A program made the translations under genes and the position numbers. DNA of 64,000 bases from Chromobotia macracanthus (Eukaryota; Chordata; Actinopteri; Cypriniformes; Botiidae), in the NCBI GenBank assembly GCA_036877525.1, contig JAZGTH010000008.1:9470501-9534500 (forward strand), read 5' to 3'. Below the pieces are notes generated by a model that saw only the letters and a program-made list of their open reading frames with translations, made no database searches and was not told the origin of the DNA. The first letter of the stretch is position 1. Each line of letters opens with the position of its first letter. Positions 35,301 to 47,799 of the stretch are shown here, in pieces.

Positions 35301-36710
35301 CTTTGCAATTAAAGTACTAAGCCATTTCCTAGCATTTGTTATTATAAAAGACATTTTTCTTCTTTTAGATGGAATCTTCCTCGGGTTACAGCCTGTGCTG
35401 CAACACGTCCCATCGGATAGACCCAACTTGCGGCCAATGACTGAAGGAAGCCGCGTGTTCTGCTTGGTGATTTATACCATGCGCTTCAAGCAGGAAAATG
35501 CTGTTAAATCAACACTGCAGAGTATCGCGACCCAGGTGATAAATGTTAATGCAGTTTATGCAGCATTTTGACTAGTGTTAATGCCCACAGCGCACCGCTG
35601 AACCAACCATTGATGGTAATGAGGAGACTGCGGTAGGTGTTTGCAGATGTAAACAAAGAGTTTTTCCATGCTGAGAGTAACTGTAAGAAATCAGGCCTGC
35701 CTGCGCGGCTGCAGGGTGGAATACAAAGCGCAGTGGTGGTAGCCATCATCGACTGAGCAACACTCTAAGCAGCTGGTGACAGATCTGTCGAGATGCATGA
35801 CCACTTTACACCGTGTGCTGTGTGCGTATGCGTGCGTGGATCACACACACACACACTCTGTTTTTACTGGAGACTTAACAATCCTACACAATGCACCTGA
35901 GGAATTTCTCCAGTGTCCAGCAGCCTGCAAGCATTCCCCCTAAATAACATGCTTCTGGCACCTAAGTTGTAAACACGGTACTGAGTCTTGTTTTTTGGAA
36001 TTAGACTGCCGTTCATTTTTGTTGTGGTAAAGTCACGTGTTAATGCGAGCAGCTACATTTAGCACATTATCTGCACTTCTGTTTATGATTTGTACCTCAT
36101 TAACGCGCATGTTATTTGATCATATGCAGGTGGGTCAGGTTTTCATTGAATCCGTATGCCAGATGGTCGTTATAGGAGTGAGATATCGGAGAGGAATGCC
36201 CATATTTAGAATTAAGGGTTAGGAATTGCTCGGAGGTGAAATAATTTGTTTTCACATTAGCTCATCTCCAGGCTTCATTCCGATCCTCTGACCAGTAACG
36301 TGTGCTCAGGTGCATTCTTTCATCTCGCACAGCGGCAGAGAACACAAAGGTGTTCAGAAATCGAAAACTATTAGCCTTTTCATGCTTCACATCATGCCTG
36401 TCTCCATGTAACTGTGCTTTGTGCAATCATCATCTGGAGATGTCTGTACGGGAGACTGATTTGATGTGGCTGATATATTCACAGTGATTGGAAAAACTCT
36501 TTGATGCATCCGTTCCCTGGCATGGTTAGTATAAGAAATGTGACTTTTCTGACCTGATGTCACATATTATTTAAGGGATATGTACCCGGTTTATGGTACG
36601 TATGAACCCGCTTTATTTTTATATAAAGTTCTTGTAATGGCCACCATTGTGAAATGGGGTAGTCCTTTATAAGCCATACACAGTGCCTAAGCTACATTCA
36701 CAATGCCTTG
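32324..36710. other. Intergenic region
   Basis: No gene and no family-level repeat recognised in about 4.4 kb. Open frames are short and without recognisable domains. A G run and a short TA run lie near 34200-34250. Confidence 0.5.
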
Positions 36711-36920
36711 GAAGAACCATTTTGGCTAAATGGTTCCATAAAGAACCTTTAACATCTGTAGAATCTTTCTGTTTTACAAAAGGTTCTTTGTAATGGAAAA
36801 GGGTTTTCAGACTATAAAAAGTGGTTATTTTTAGAACCTTTGACGGAATTGGGAAACCAAAAATGGTTCTTCTATGGCATCATTGTGAAGAACTTTTTAA
36901 GAACCTTTCTATAAGTGTGT
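36711..36920. repeat. GGTTCTT/AAGAACC palindromic repeat, copy 2
   Basis: GAAGAACCATTTTGGCTAAA, AAAGAACCTTTAACATCTG, AGGTTCTTTGTAATGG, ACCAAAAATGGTTCTTCTAT and TTGTGAAGAAC occur in the same order as in the 3750 copy. Confidence 0.78.
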
Positions 36921-39900
36921 AGATCCTCATGAGAACATTTGATAAACTTAATAATATAGGGATAGAAAAGGTTGCGCAGAGGAATATAGAAAAATAGGTC
37001 AGAATATTTGAAGAAGTATGTGTTGTCTATGTTCACTGGGGGTTTTCCATTGATTAATCCACATCAAAGCCTGAGAGAGGCAGAAGTCACGGTTCATCAC
37101 CCAAAGGCAAATTCAAAGCCTGAGTCAGAGCATGTTTGAGAAATGGATGCCATCAAGTCAAATAGTTTCAAACCAGTACATGTGATTGGTTGAGATTTCT
37201 GACAACCTATCAGAACCGCATGTCCATAATTCTAAACTCGGTCTAAAGATTGAGGACATTTCTGAGAACTTTTAATTCCAGTTCAGTTCTATATGAAACA
37301 GCTGAAACCATTCCGGTTCCATTCTGATTCCATTCCCAATCGAATACCACCAACATTCCATAGATAAGTCTCTTCATAAAGCACAAGGACATTTTTGCGT
37401 CAGTACAATCTCCCACTTTGATTAAAAGCTTCATGTAAAAACATATTAGGCAGTGGAAGTATGACCGCCTGAGGGTGTAGAGGTAGAATTCACTGTTTGT
37501 TTTGTGAAGACAGGAAGAAAAGAGTGCGAGAGAGAGAGGGAGAGAGAGGTAATGGAAAGTTCAGTGGCAGGTGAGACTCACCTGAGAAGGAGAGTGACCG
37601 GTGGGCCTGTCTGACTATGACTGCAGTTAGGCTGGGAAGGGAATCTGTTGACAGACACTCAGATATCCCAGGCACTATGGAAAGATAAAGGCAACATTGT
37701 TTTGTGAAAGGGGCTGGTCTTAATCTTGCTGAGCGAAAGAACAGTGTTATAGCTAGTGGGAGTATTTTTACTTGCTGTTGGCCATACAGTGCTTAGGAAA
37801 GGAAAACCCCTTCGTTGGGTGTATGATGAATGAAATTGTCAGTTTTTTTCTCCCAAGAATGTTTTTATAATTGTCTATAGGATGGTGATGATGAGCGTAG
37901 TACTGTTTTACACATAGTACTGTAGTACACATATTTTGAGATTTGTTTACACTGCACATAATTCCAATTTGGTTTCAAATCCAATTCAAAATCTTTAGCG
38001 CTGATTGTTCACACTGTCATTTTGCAAGTGATGAAATCCGATCCGTTTTTTCAGGCAGTGTGGTCAGTATCTAGTGCATCCACATTGGTGGCTATAATGA
38101 TATAAACATCAGCACAATTTCTAATGCAACAATTAAGAGAAGCTGTAAGTCTGGAAAGAAATGATAAAAAATACATTTTTCCATTGCATTTTTGTTTCTG
38201 TTTGAACAAAGTCCTGGAGATTTTAAGAATGACAACCACTGAAATAATCCATTTAAGTTCTGTTTAAGACCTGATAACTGAATTTGACTATGCCAATATG
38301 CTTGTTTAAGAATATCTTTAAATGACTGTTTGCATTGCCTTTCACTAACACAATTACACACCTATAGATATAGTATACAATGCCTTTACACCCAGACTAG
38401 AGCAATTACTACTGATGTCAATGGAGTGGGAAGGTGGCCATCTGATAAAAGTTTATAAATGAACCTGCTTCAGTAATGCATCCCAAAAGGCCAGAGCATA
38501 TAGACATTATCATCCATCAGGTGATAGTGATCTCCGTTCAAAGAGAAGACTGCCCTGTCATTAGGAAAGAGGTTATGATCTATAATTAAAGGAATTAAAT
38601 CAATTAAAATCTCTTGGAAAAGATGGAAAGTTGATGGCGTAATAACATGTAGATGTGAGATTAGTCACAGGGACCTGTGTGATGAAGACATGGTAATTGG
38701 AAGATATGCACACAGAGACACACAGACGCAAGGATGGGCAGGGCCAATGTGGACAGCAGCCTGAAAATGAATGACATGAACCAGGTGTTGAACTTCCTGA
38801 ATATAGATATTAAGCAGACCTGTCAAACCCTGTCATTCCTGTCTCTCATTACACTCAAATACCTGCTACCTCACTCATTTACAAACATTCACTGAGTCTG
38901 GATAGAAAAAGCAAACCTGGTTCTGTCATTCTAGATTTGATTGAAATGTTACGAAAATGATCTTATTGATTAATGTTATTTTTGCCCGTCTACATGCCTT
39001 TATGTCATCTAAGATGGCGAAAGTTAATACATTTCGATTATATTTTATGAAAACACAGTTTTCTATCTTTTAGAATAACACGCTGTAAACATGCAGATAA
39101 TCATGCACAGTAATACTTGAGTTTATTTTGATTTCATATTGTTTTTAATAGTCCGGTTAAACTCGTTAGTGGTATTTGCTTAGGCAAATATCACTATTAC
39201 TAATACTTGCCAAACACCAGTCTCAGTCCAAATGTTAATCTAGTTTATTTATATACTGTTTTGGACAAATATTTTTCTCATTTGAATTTTTCTTTGTCTA
39301 CTTCTAATTTTTGTAGATGAAAGAGTTGAGAGAACATTTTTGCCATAATCCTTGAGTTAAGACTTTGTGAATCCATAAGGAGATTGTTTCAGCTTTCAGA
39401 GTTTCAGCTCTTTAATGTATTTTGCATAATTTCACCTGTTTCTCTTTAATGAAACTCTCAGAAGCTTCTGAAAGTGACAGTTCTTTCATCACTCTCTGCA
39501 GGAAACGAGCGGAGTCCTGCTTTTAACAGCAGCGCGATGAGACACTGATCCAGCGTTGCGTTCACCCACCCTTGCGATCGGCTGAGACTGCTCAGTAATT
39601 TGCCTGTTGTCTGGCCCCATCACGCCCGTGAAGGCATAATTAGCCTCATACTGAGGTTTCCTGCAGTTTCCACTCAGAAAACCACAAAGACTTTGAGCTT
39701 GAAATTTCTCCCCTCGGCTCAATATTTGTGGTGGAGGTACCTGTAGCTGGACTCGCTTGTCTCTTCAAATTTCCTTGAATTCCCCCAAATTCCTGATCTG
39801 AAGCTACCAGATATGTTCTGTAAGACAACACAGAGCATGATGTGGCCTGGGCAGATATGGGAATCAAAGGAACTCTGTTGGGGTTTTCCTTCATCAGAAA

Positions 39901-40610
39901 CCATTCTATCCTTCATTGGTGGAAAAAGGTAGAACCCTGTTAGGGAGAGATACTGTCACGAATGGTGTTTGATCACACCTTTTGAAAGACCGCATACAAT
40001 ATGCTTGTGTATTTTATAATATCCATGGGTGGTACCCGACCATTCCCAGCTCTCTTAAATCTGATAAATGGTTTAAAACGTGTGACTTGTATCAGTGCAA
40101 ACGGTTAACTTGTCTATGATGAGCGTGGAAAGTAAAATTACCCGACTATTTATACACAGCCAACAAAGTCCTGCTGGAAAATGTGTGGCTAAATATTTTT
40201 CTTCAAGGTGTGTTACGCGAACATCACAACAACACCTAACCTCCCATTTTCCCCCATGCCTTTTATAAAAGAGCATATCTAGAGATAATTGTTCATTCCA
40301 TGACTTCATGCATCTTTTTAAGCTGTACGTAAATATGTTTTGAGGAGATTGCACGTCCCTCTACACATTTAGCTAGGGAGAAATTTAGTGCAGTGATTTA
40401 ATCAGTTTTGTCTCGATAATGACATAAGAAGTGCTTGATATATAGTATAATGACATATTAAAACTCCATGTTCCAGCAGGTTTGCAGTAGCCTTAGGTAC
40501 CTCATAAAATATACAGCCAGACTGAAAGTGTGAATCACACAGTCACGTGGATAATTCTCACTTGATGTTTCTCACTGCCATTATTCCTACCAAACCACAA
40601 CACCCATCCC
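36921..40610. other. Intergenic region with a candidate conserved block
   Basis: No gene is recognised. At about 39480-39720 a GC-balanced, repeat-free block carries GGCATAATTAGCC with a TAATTA homeodomain word. Elsewhere the sequence is AT-rich and featureless to the eye. Confidence 0.45.
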
Positions 40611-40951
40611 CCCAGCTAACAGGGAATGTTCTCAGAACGTTGGCTAAAGTTCTCTCCAAGTTAAAAAAAACGTTACTAGAACTTTTTGTTAGTTTATGTT
40701 ATATAACCTAATATATATATATATATATATATGTATATATGTTATTAAAATGTTATTCTAAAGTTGTTAGTAAAATATTTTAAAAATGTTACAGAAATAA
40801 AAAAGTTTCAGTAACATTCTTACAACCAAAACAACATCTAATACAATATCCAAAACAAATCTGGTGTTTTGAACGTTCCTAGAACATTTAAAACAATATT
40901 TTTACTTTAGGGATGTTAGGGAAACGTTCTTAGAACCTAAAATTTGCTGGG
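40611..40951 (+). mobile_element. CCCAGCTAACA TIR element, copy 11
   Basis: It starts CCCAGCTAACAGGGAATGTT and ends AACCTAAAATTTGCTGGG. An (AT)n run at 40710-40740 has expanded inside it, which makes it longer than its relatives. Confidence 0.86.
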
Positions 40952-42488
40952 AGGTTTTCAATGTCCTGCTGCAGTAGTAAGCAGAGTGTAGATCTCAGGT
41001 TCGGGCTTTTTACCTGCTGTTGATAGACAAACTTTACCTGCTTGGAAGTTCAAGCTAGTGTCATTAGTCTTTCAGCATTGGTTATGTGTGGCTTCAGAGC
41101 CGGCCTAGCTAAATGCTACTTCTGTAATGCGCTGCGCTGAATGCCATGCTTAATTAAGATATCCGTATCTGTTAGCAAACATTCCATTGTCCGTGGAATG
41201 TTTCTCTCACGTTTAACAACCACTATCGACTAGACAGCCGCGCAAGGCTTTGATTTTATCTGAAAGACTAATTAGTGCACTGGAAAGAAAAGAACAGATT
41301 TTATTGATGAGCAGTTCAAGTCCGCAATGTCTTGTGTTTCAAGCTTTTCACGCCTAGTTGGAGTAAAAAAAATGGCGAAGTAACCGAACAACAAGCCCAA
41401 GTCACATATATGTCCACAAGGCAGAAATATTTTCACTGTCAGCGCAAACATATGTCAGCCATCAGACCTATATAACTGTAGTCTTCACAAAAATGTCTGC
41501 CATATACCTGATAAAGAATTGCCCTCAGGTTAAGGTGCTCTTCATTGTAAACGAAACGGCAGCATTCTGATATCACAAAAACCGAAGTGTTTTGGACGCT
41601 TAGAGATCTAAAAATCTCTGTCAATGCAAGAATGGCAGCAACTCAGAAAAAATTAAACTAAAATGATTAATATATGACAAATGGAGCATAACAAAAAAGA
41701 AATATGGTAATGTATTCTGCTGTTGTTCTGTACCATTAACAGTACCTGTATAATGTTTATGTAGTGTTGAATAACCTTTCATATGCACTCCAAAGAGATG
41801 TAATTGCTCCTCTCTCAGAAGTCTGGTTGTTTGTGGCGATTGTCGGTGTTTGTATGAAGCAGACAGGTGACAGCGGAGTGATGACAGGTGTATACACAGC
41901 TGAGACAGGTGAGCATTGGACACTGCACAAGCCTTTGACAGGAAAGCTTTGACAACAACCACCGCAGTCTAACTCAAAGACTTCAAAGTCCTGTTGTTTC
42001 ATAAATGCGAATTTGTCTTGTGACATTGTGACAGAGAGCTTTACTTAAAATACTAGTAGAGTACAACTGCAAATTATAGTTAATTCTGAGACACGAAAAG
42101 AAAATGGTAATGTATGAACTTCATGGTAACTGTTCTTTGCTTTCTAAAACCTCTGAAAAAGACAAAATTAGCACAAATATACAGTCATTTCAAAATGCAG
42201 AAAAATAGAAAATATTTATTAGAAGGCTTTCGCAAAGCAGAACAGAAAGTGTTCAATGGTAAAATCAGAAGGGACAAAGTGATAGCGATTCTGTCTGTGT
42301 TGGAACGGGTAGCTGTAAAAAAAGTATATGACAAAGCATTATTTAATTTGGAAGCATGTTTGAATGGCTGCCAAAAAACAATTGTATCAGCAGGGTGATG
42401 AGATCACTAATTTACACTTTTCTGATTGGCAGATATGAATATACTTTGTGTGTAGTCCACTGAAGTCTTTATGAGTGGTTATATACTG

Positions 42489-42491
<3 letters not shown>
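40952..42491. other. Intergenic region
   Basis: No gene is recognised. A 94-codon lysine-rich open frame at 42114-42398 ends inside a sequence (42308-42420) that recurs at 44714-44835, so it is probably repeat-derived and not a gene. Confidence 0.5.
42308..42420 (+). repeat. Interspersed repeat, pair member 1
   Basis: GTAGCTGTA, GACAAAGCATTA, GCATGTTTGAATGGCTGCCA and TCAGCAGGGTGATGAGATCA lie in the same order as at 44714-44835 (GTAGCTGTACAATAG, AAGCATTACTTGAC, CATGTTGACATATCTGCCAA, GTCAGCAGAGTGATGAGATC). The copies are diverged. I do not know the family. Confidence 0.6.

Positions 42492-42579
<88 letters not shown>
42492..42579. repeat. Compound (CT)n(AT)n microsatellite
   Basis: A CT run at 42492-42528 joins an AT run at 42529-42579. 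Each run is pure. Frames reading through it are artefacts. Confidence 0.95.
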
Positions 42580-42582
<3 letters not shown>

Positions 42583-45500
42583 GTTAAACACATATGTCCT
42601 CAATGCTACAGAAAGTCCAGAATAAGTTTTCAAAAAGATATTAAACCAGCCAACAAAAACTTGTAACATTGATTTGTGAAGTTCACTGCAGTAATAGTAA
42701 GACTATACATTAGTATTTAATTACACATTATACTTCACTTTATACGACTTTTATTGTTTTGTGAGCTGCGTGCCAAATAACAATTAAGGGTGCATACCCT
42801 CTGAAAGAGACTGTATCTGTCAGCACTCAGGACGCAGGCATGGCATGTTCATTATCATGTTTACGCCTCCAAAGATCTTCCTATACGGCATGTATCAGAC
42901 TTTAGCTGATACCTTTTGATGTCCTAACATGTCTTTCAGTTCCTGTCTTGACTGCCTGCCTGACAGCATGCTTGCACCTGTTAAACATAGCAGCAGTTTC
43001 AAGTCCGCTGCATTTTTAAAAATTCTCAACGCATCTGAAGACCCTCTTTGTAGCCGGGCAGCTGTAAGTTAACAAACTTCCATTCATTTGCACGATTCCT
43101 CAGGAAAATGTTGTTGGTGTGTCTGGGAAATGTGGCACGCTGGGGTTTTCAGACACACGGTTGAAGTTGCCTGCAGATGGCACTCTTGTTCCTGGACTTT
43201 GCTGGATCCATGAGGAATTTGGGGACAAGCTAAAGCAGATTATTAGGACATTAAGACATTCAGAAGTGACAGCCTAATTTTCTAACCAATGCAGAACAAA
43301 CAAGTGCACTGATATGATTTTCTGCTCTTCGCATCAACAACAAAGAGCTGAGTTTCCTGCTATCAAACCAGTTTCAAAACTGGAAAATCATTTTAAAAGT
43401 AAGAATAAAGGGCACTACTAGATTATGTTTGCACTAATAATTTAAATAATTATTTTACCCCTATTCCTTTTCTCACTTTGTCTTTTATTTTTGTCCAGGC
43501 CAGATTAGTCAACAAGACGTGGGAAACGACAACGCAAAGTGCATTAAGCACAACCACAATCCTTGAGATCTTCATTTCGAGAGCATACCACAGTTTACAA
43601 TAAAAACGCTGTTGTGAGCCAATTACTTTCAAGTGCCTCTTTTTCAGAAGCTGAGATCCAGATATTTTCTTGAAGCAAATCTGAAGATGACATTAGAAGC
43701 AGGTCCTACAATTACTTTATTCACCAAGTGCAAATGATATTTAGAACTTTTAAACGGCACTACAACTTGAAATTGTGTTGACTGTGAATAGGAGCTGTTA
43801 TTTCCACTAGTCCACAATTAAAGTGGGGATAAATAGGATCAGCTTCATTATAGATTCTACAGTGATGACGAACCCTTAGACAGCAGGTCACCATCATTGG
43901 CTGCAAGCCATTGGGAGGCTGACAGACCAAGCAAACCTCGGCTGTTTAGCTGCAAACACTTAAGTGTTTAAAGGGGCCTTCTTCCCTCTTTACCTCTCTC
44001 TCCCACACAGCCAATCCGACGCACACATACTCTCACACGGCTTCTTTCACCCATGTCAGTGGCAGGATTCAGGGGAACTCTGTCGCTTTGACCTAATCTG
44101 CTTTTCTGCCCAGCTGTGAGGGAAAGTCACCTTTTGATTGGATCGCATTTGAATGCAGAGTGGGCCGGAGAGAGGTCCGTGTGGCACTCCTGGAGATGCT
44201 TGATGCAGGGCCTGAATGGGAGCTGTTGTAGTTAGGCACAAAAATGTGACAGGCGGCTTTATTACCATTACCAAGTCTGACCATTTCAAAAATTATAGCC
44301 TCCTTTAAGCTGGGATCCATGCATTAAAGGGGGCCTAACCCAACAGACACACACCCGTTTGGACATTCAGCAGACATTGCTCTGCTGTTCAACATCTTGA
44401 CAGTGCTGGGACTGTCTCTGAGCATCATTGTCTGTTTTAACATTGCGGTTGGGAAGCAGATAAATTCTGTTTAATAGGAAACTTAAATACGCCCTTAAAT
44501 TGATTGTACATGTCGTGGCGGGGAGCACCCATTCTATTTGACAATAAACCAGTTATGAAATTCAGAATTTTATTCTTATGAATTAATTTCTTATTTAAAT
44601 TTAACAATCTGTGGTTACCACAAATCAAATAATGTGTAAAAAATGCGAACGTTGTAGCTTTTCTGACTGCATAGTGAAAATTTGTTACATAGACTTTTTT
44701 TTAAACGGTAAAGAGTAGCTGTACAATAGTTACCAAAGAAAGCATTACTTGACGTGCAAGCATGTTGACATATCTGCCAAGAAACGTAACTGTGTCAGCA
44801 GAGTGATGAGATCATTAGTTAATTAACACATTGTGCACATGTGAACATCGAGTGTTACTGGTCGGTCAGATAAATGCCACGTATGTCCATTGTGGAACAA
44901 ATATTGTAGTCTTGGGGACCAAATTTTCTGTTATAAAAGGGTGGTGGTATAACAAATTACATGTACTTTCTGTTCTTTTCTGTCTGAATGCTACTACTTT
45001 TCTGTTACAGTAACTGACAGTACAGTTCATTTTGCCGAGTTTTTTATTGCTAACAGTGATCTTGAACATTGTAAAAAAAAAAGCAATATCCAATATATCT
45101 GCTTGCAAAAATTACAAACGTTACCAACAAAAATGATACAGACATTCTTTGGAAAATTAAGAACTCCCTCTTACTTAAAATGATTTTTTTTAATAATTGC
45201 TTTAAACATAAACCTAAACAGGGTCAAATTGAAGTAAAATTAATGCCATGTAAGTGAAATTTAAAATATGTTGCTTGCAAAATGTGTTCCAGAGACAGCC
45301 AATCTGATATAAATTCTTTATAAACTACATCACAATATTATTAGAGGTCAAGACAGTTGAAATGTTTATATTGTACAGGGTTTAGTTAAATAACCATAAT
45401 GCATTTGCTAAACCAACTATTGTTTAAATATTTAAAGATGTCAGATAAGATTTACTCTCACAATGACTCATGAAGATGTCTGTAGTAAGAATAATCGCTT

Positions 45501-46697
45501 ATTGTTAACTTGTATTCACTGCACACCACACGTTCAACATAATTCATCAGAAAATAATCATAACAACCAGTCTGGAGGTAGCTTGCAGAAAAATAAGCCT
45601 GATTGTTCAAAACCACATCATAATGTAGTTCAATCCCGAAGCCGCCACACCACAACCATCTTCTCCTGGTTTGGATGATGAATCGCTTTAATAAGTCTAT
45701 AGCTTTAGGATACACTACAGGGAAATGAAAGCAAAACAACTTCTGTGTTTCCATGTTTTCAAGATTTACAAATAGTGTTTTTTATCATGTATAGACTAGC
45801 CCAGCTGCTTTGTGACTAAGGCATGGTGTAAAGAGTGAGAGGGGCTGAGGTTTGCTTATAAATGTTTGTGCCATGAAAGTCATGCTCATAAAACAACAGC
45901 AGTAGATGTCATGTATTAACACAAAATCAAATTCATGGCAGCTCTTACAATAATCCTAATATTTCATGTCTTAAATTTGCACTGTTTGTTTTATTATTAA
46001 GTTTTATTACTAAGTGTACTTATAATGTTTGTCAAGTTTTTTTTTTGCACCAGAAATGTTTAATTATTAATTAGATTTGCATTACAATTTTTCACCCTCT
46101 CTCTAACCTCTACAATTATAAAAGCTGTTTGTGCTACTGTGACCTTAAGACTTTATATGTAAATGACCTCAGCTATGTCTTGCAAATGAAACGCATGAGA
46201 ACAGCACCACAAGTTGCTAAGTACTGAATAGGCATTGATATATTAATATGGCCTATCCATACAATGGTAATGTGCTGGTGGTTCTGACATCATAACGTAA
46301 CACCTTCTGATTGGCCTGTTTTTGCTGCATGATTTCCATATATGATCTAGTGATTTATCTAGTGGTCTAATCCAAATTATTCTAGAGCTTGGTATAACAA
46401 TAAAGATGTGTATTTATTATAAAATAACCAAACATTAATACATCTTGATTTCTAGTTGGTTTAGCCTATTTTAATTCATTCTTTAATTCTTATTATAAAG
46501 TCATTTTGAGACCCTATTGGAATTTTCTTGAGGCCGTCTAGTGGGCCTCAGCCCCTGGCTGAGAATCGTTGTAAATCTTTATTTGAGAAAATACAGTTTT
46601 CACTGTGTCCTTTTTTAAAGGCTTACGTTTTCCAATGCCATTTATTTTGTGTAAACCAAACACTGAATGTCAGTAAGAGTTTTGTTATATGTTTATT
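42580..46697. other. Intergenic region with a candidate conserved block
   Basis: No gene is recognised. About 43795-44340 is GC-balanced and repeat-free. It carries CCTTTTGATTGG (TCF/LEF-like), ATTTGAATGCAG (POU/octamer-like), CATTGGCTGC (CCAAT on the other strand) and TTTATTACCATTACC words. A repeat partner of 42308 lies at 44714-44835. The rest is AT-rich. Confidence 0.4.
44714..44835 (+). repeat. Interspersed repeat, pair member 2
   Basis: Partner of 42308-42420. Shared words include GTAGCTGTA, AAGCATTA and GATGAGATCATTAG. It continues into TTAATTAACACATTGTGCAC. Confidence 0.6.
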
Positions 46698-46928
46698 GTA
46701 CACTGTAAAAAAAACTTTGCTGCAGTAAATTTTTACATTTAATCAACTTGGCTATACAAGTCATTTCAACATAAAATTTTAAATCCGGACTGGTATAACT
46801 TGAAAAATAGGTTAAGCCATTTTTCAACCATTTCTTAAAAGTTACAGCAACTCAAGACCAGTCATGATTACAAAGAGTAAGTTGAAATGACTTGTGCAGC
46901 CAAATTGAAGTTTTATTTTACAGTGTAC
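46698..46928. mobile_element. CACTGTAAAA hairpin TIR element
   Basis: The ends GTACACTGTAAAA and TTTTACAGTGTAC are perfect inverted repeats. Inside, ACAAGTCATTTCAAC (46756-46770) pairs perfectly with GTTGAAATGACTTGT (46881-46895), with TCAACTTGGCT and AGCCAAATTGA just outside. The 231-bp unit could fold into a long hairpin. This fits a MITE. Confidence 0.85.
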
Positions 46929-47507
46929 GTACCACAGGATAGCTCCTCTAATAATAATGTACTCACTGTAGTATCATCCTGTATATGAAATTGCTTCTCT
47001 CTCGCCTCACAAGTGTGAATGGCCATTCCCTCCAGTAACTGGAGATCAATGTTTCAGAGGAGCTGCGAATTATTGTGGGTTTTGATCGCACAAGTATCGG
47101 CTGACAGTGCCATGCTACGTTTTATTTCAAAGAGCTCGCTGTGACAATGGCCTTTGGTAATAATAGTATATGTTTCCCCTCCTGGAGAGCCCGTGAATGC
47201 TATCTCCTCACACCATCTCATTCCATCTGAGCCTCACACAAACCACTGACATATCACACAAATACCTCCTTTATTAGCTGGCAGTGATTGTTTGCTGAAT
47301 GGGAAAAAGTGGCCCCCAGGACCCCAGCAGACATTCCAGCACAGCGTTACACTTGCATGACATAAAGATGGAGGTGTATCTCTATGGAGCAGGTCTGTAC
47401 TGGCTGCTTCTGAGTTCTCTTGCCAGGATGTGCTCAGAGTGGAGATGCCCACTACAATCCTGAGAAAACAAAAACTGCTATACAATTGTGGTCATACATT
47501 TAGTTTA
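46929..47507. other. Intergenic, candidate conserved noncoding block
   Basis: About 47030-47480 is GC-balanced and repeat-free. It contains TATTTCAAAGAG (TCF/LEF-like), GTGACAATGGCC (SOX-like ACAATGG) and GGTAATAATAG words. It reads like a developmental enhancer but this is inference. Confidence 0.35.
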
Positions 47508-47799
47508 CCCAGCTAACAATTTTAGGTTGTAAGAACATTTCCCTTACGTTTCCAAAGTAACAAAAGTAGTATATTATTTTGAACATTCTAGGAACGTAAT
47601 GTTGTATTAACATTATTTAAACATTTTTAATTCTTTAACATTTTTTAATTGTTCCGCCAACTACTTATAATAATAACTAATAAACTAATAATGTTTTAAT
47701 ATATTACATATAACAAGTAAAGGTTTTATTCACGTTACTGCAAGAATGTTTTTTGATAAATATGCGAGAACTTTGAGGGAACGTTCCCTGTTAGCTGGG
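47508..47799 (-). mobile_element. CCCAGCTAACA TIR element, copy 12 (reverse)
   Basis: It starts CCCAGCTAACAATTTTAGGT and ends GGGAACGTTCCCTGTTAGCT plus GGG. TA sits directly outside both ends (GTTTA before, TACAT after). Confidence 0.87.

Noticed and set aside
42114..42398. A lysine-rich 94-codon frame that could look like a small basic protein
   Set aside because: Its 3' part lies in a repeated sequence found again at 44714, there are no splice or promoter signs, and no family is recognised.
42387..42669. Open frames of YIYIYI and RERERE type
   Set aside because: They are translations of the (CT)n(AT)n microsatellite.
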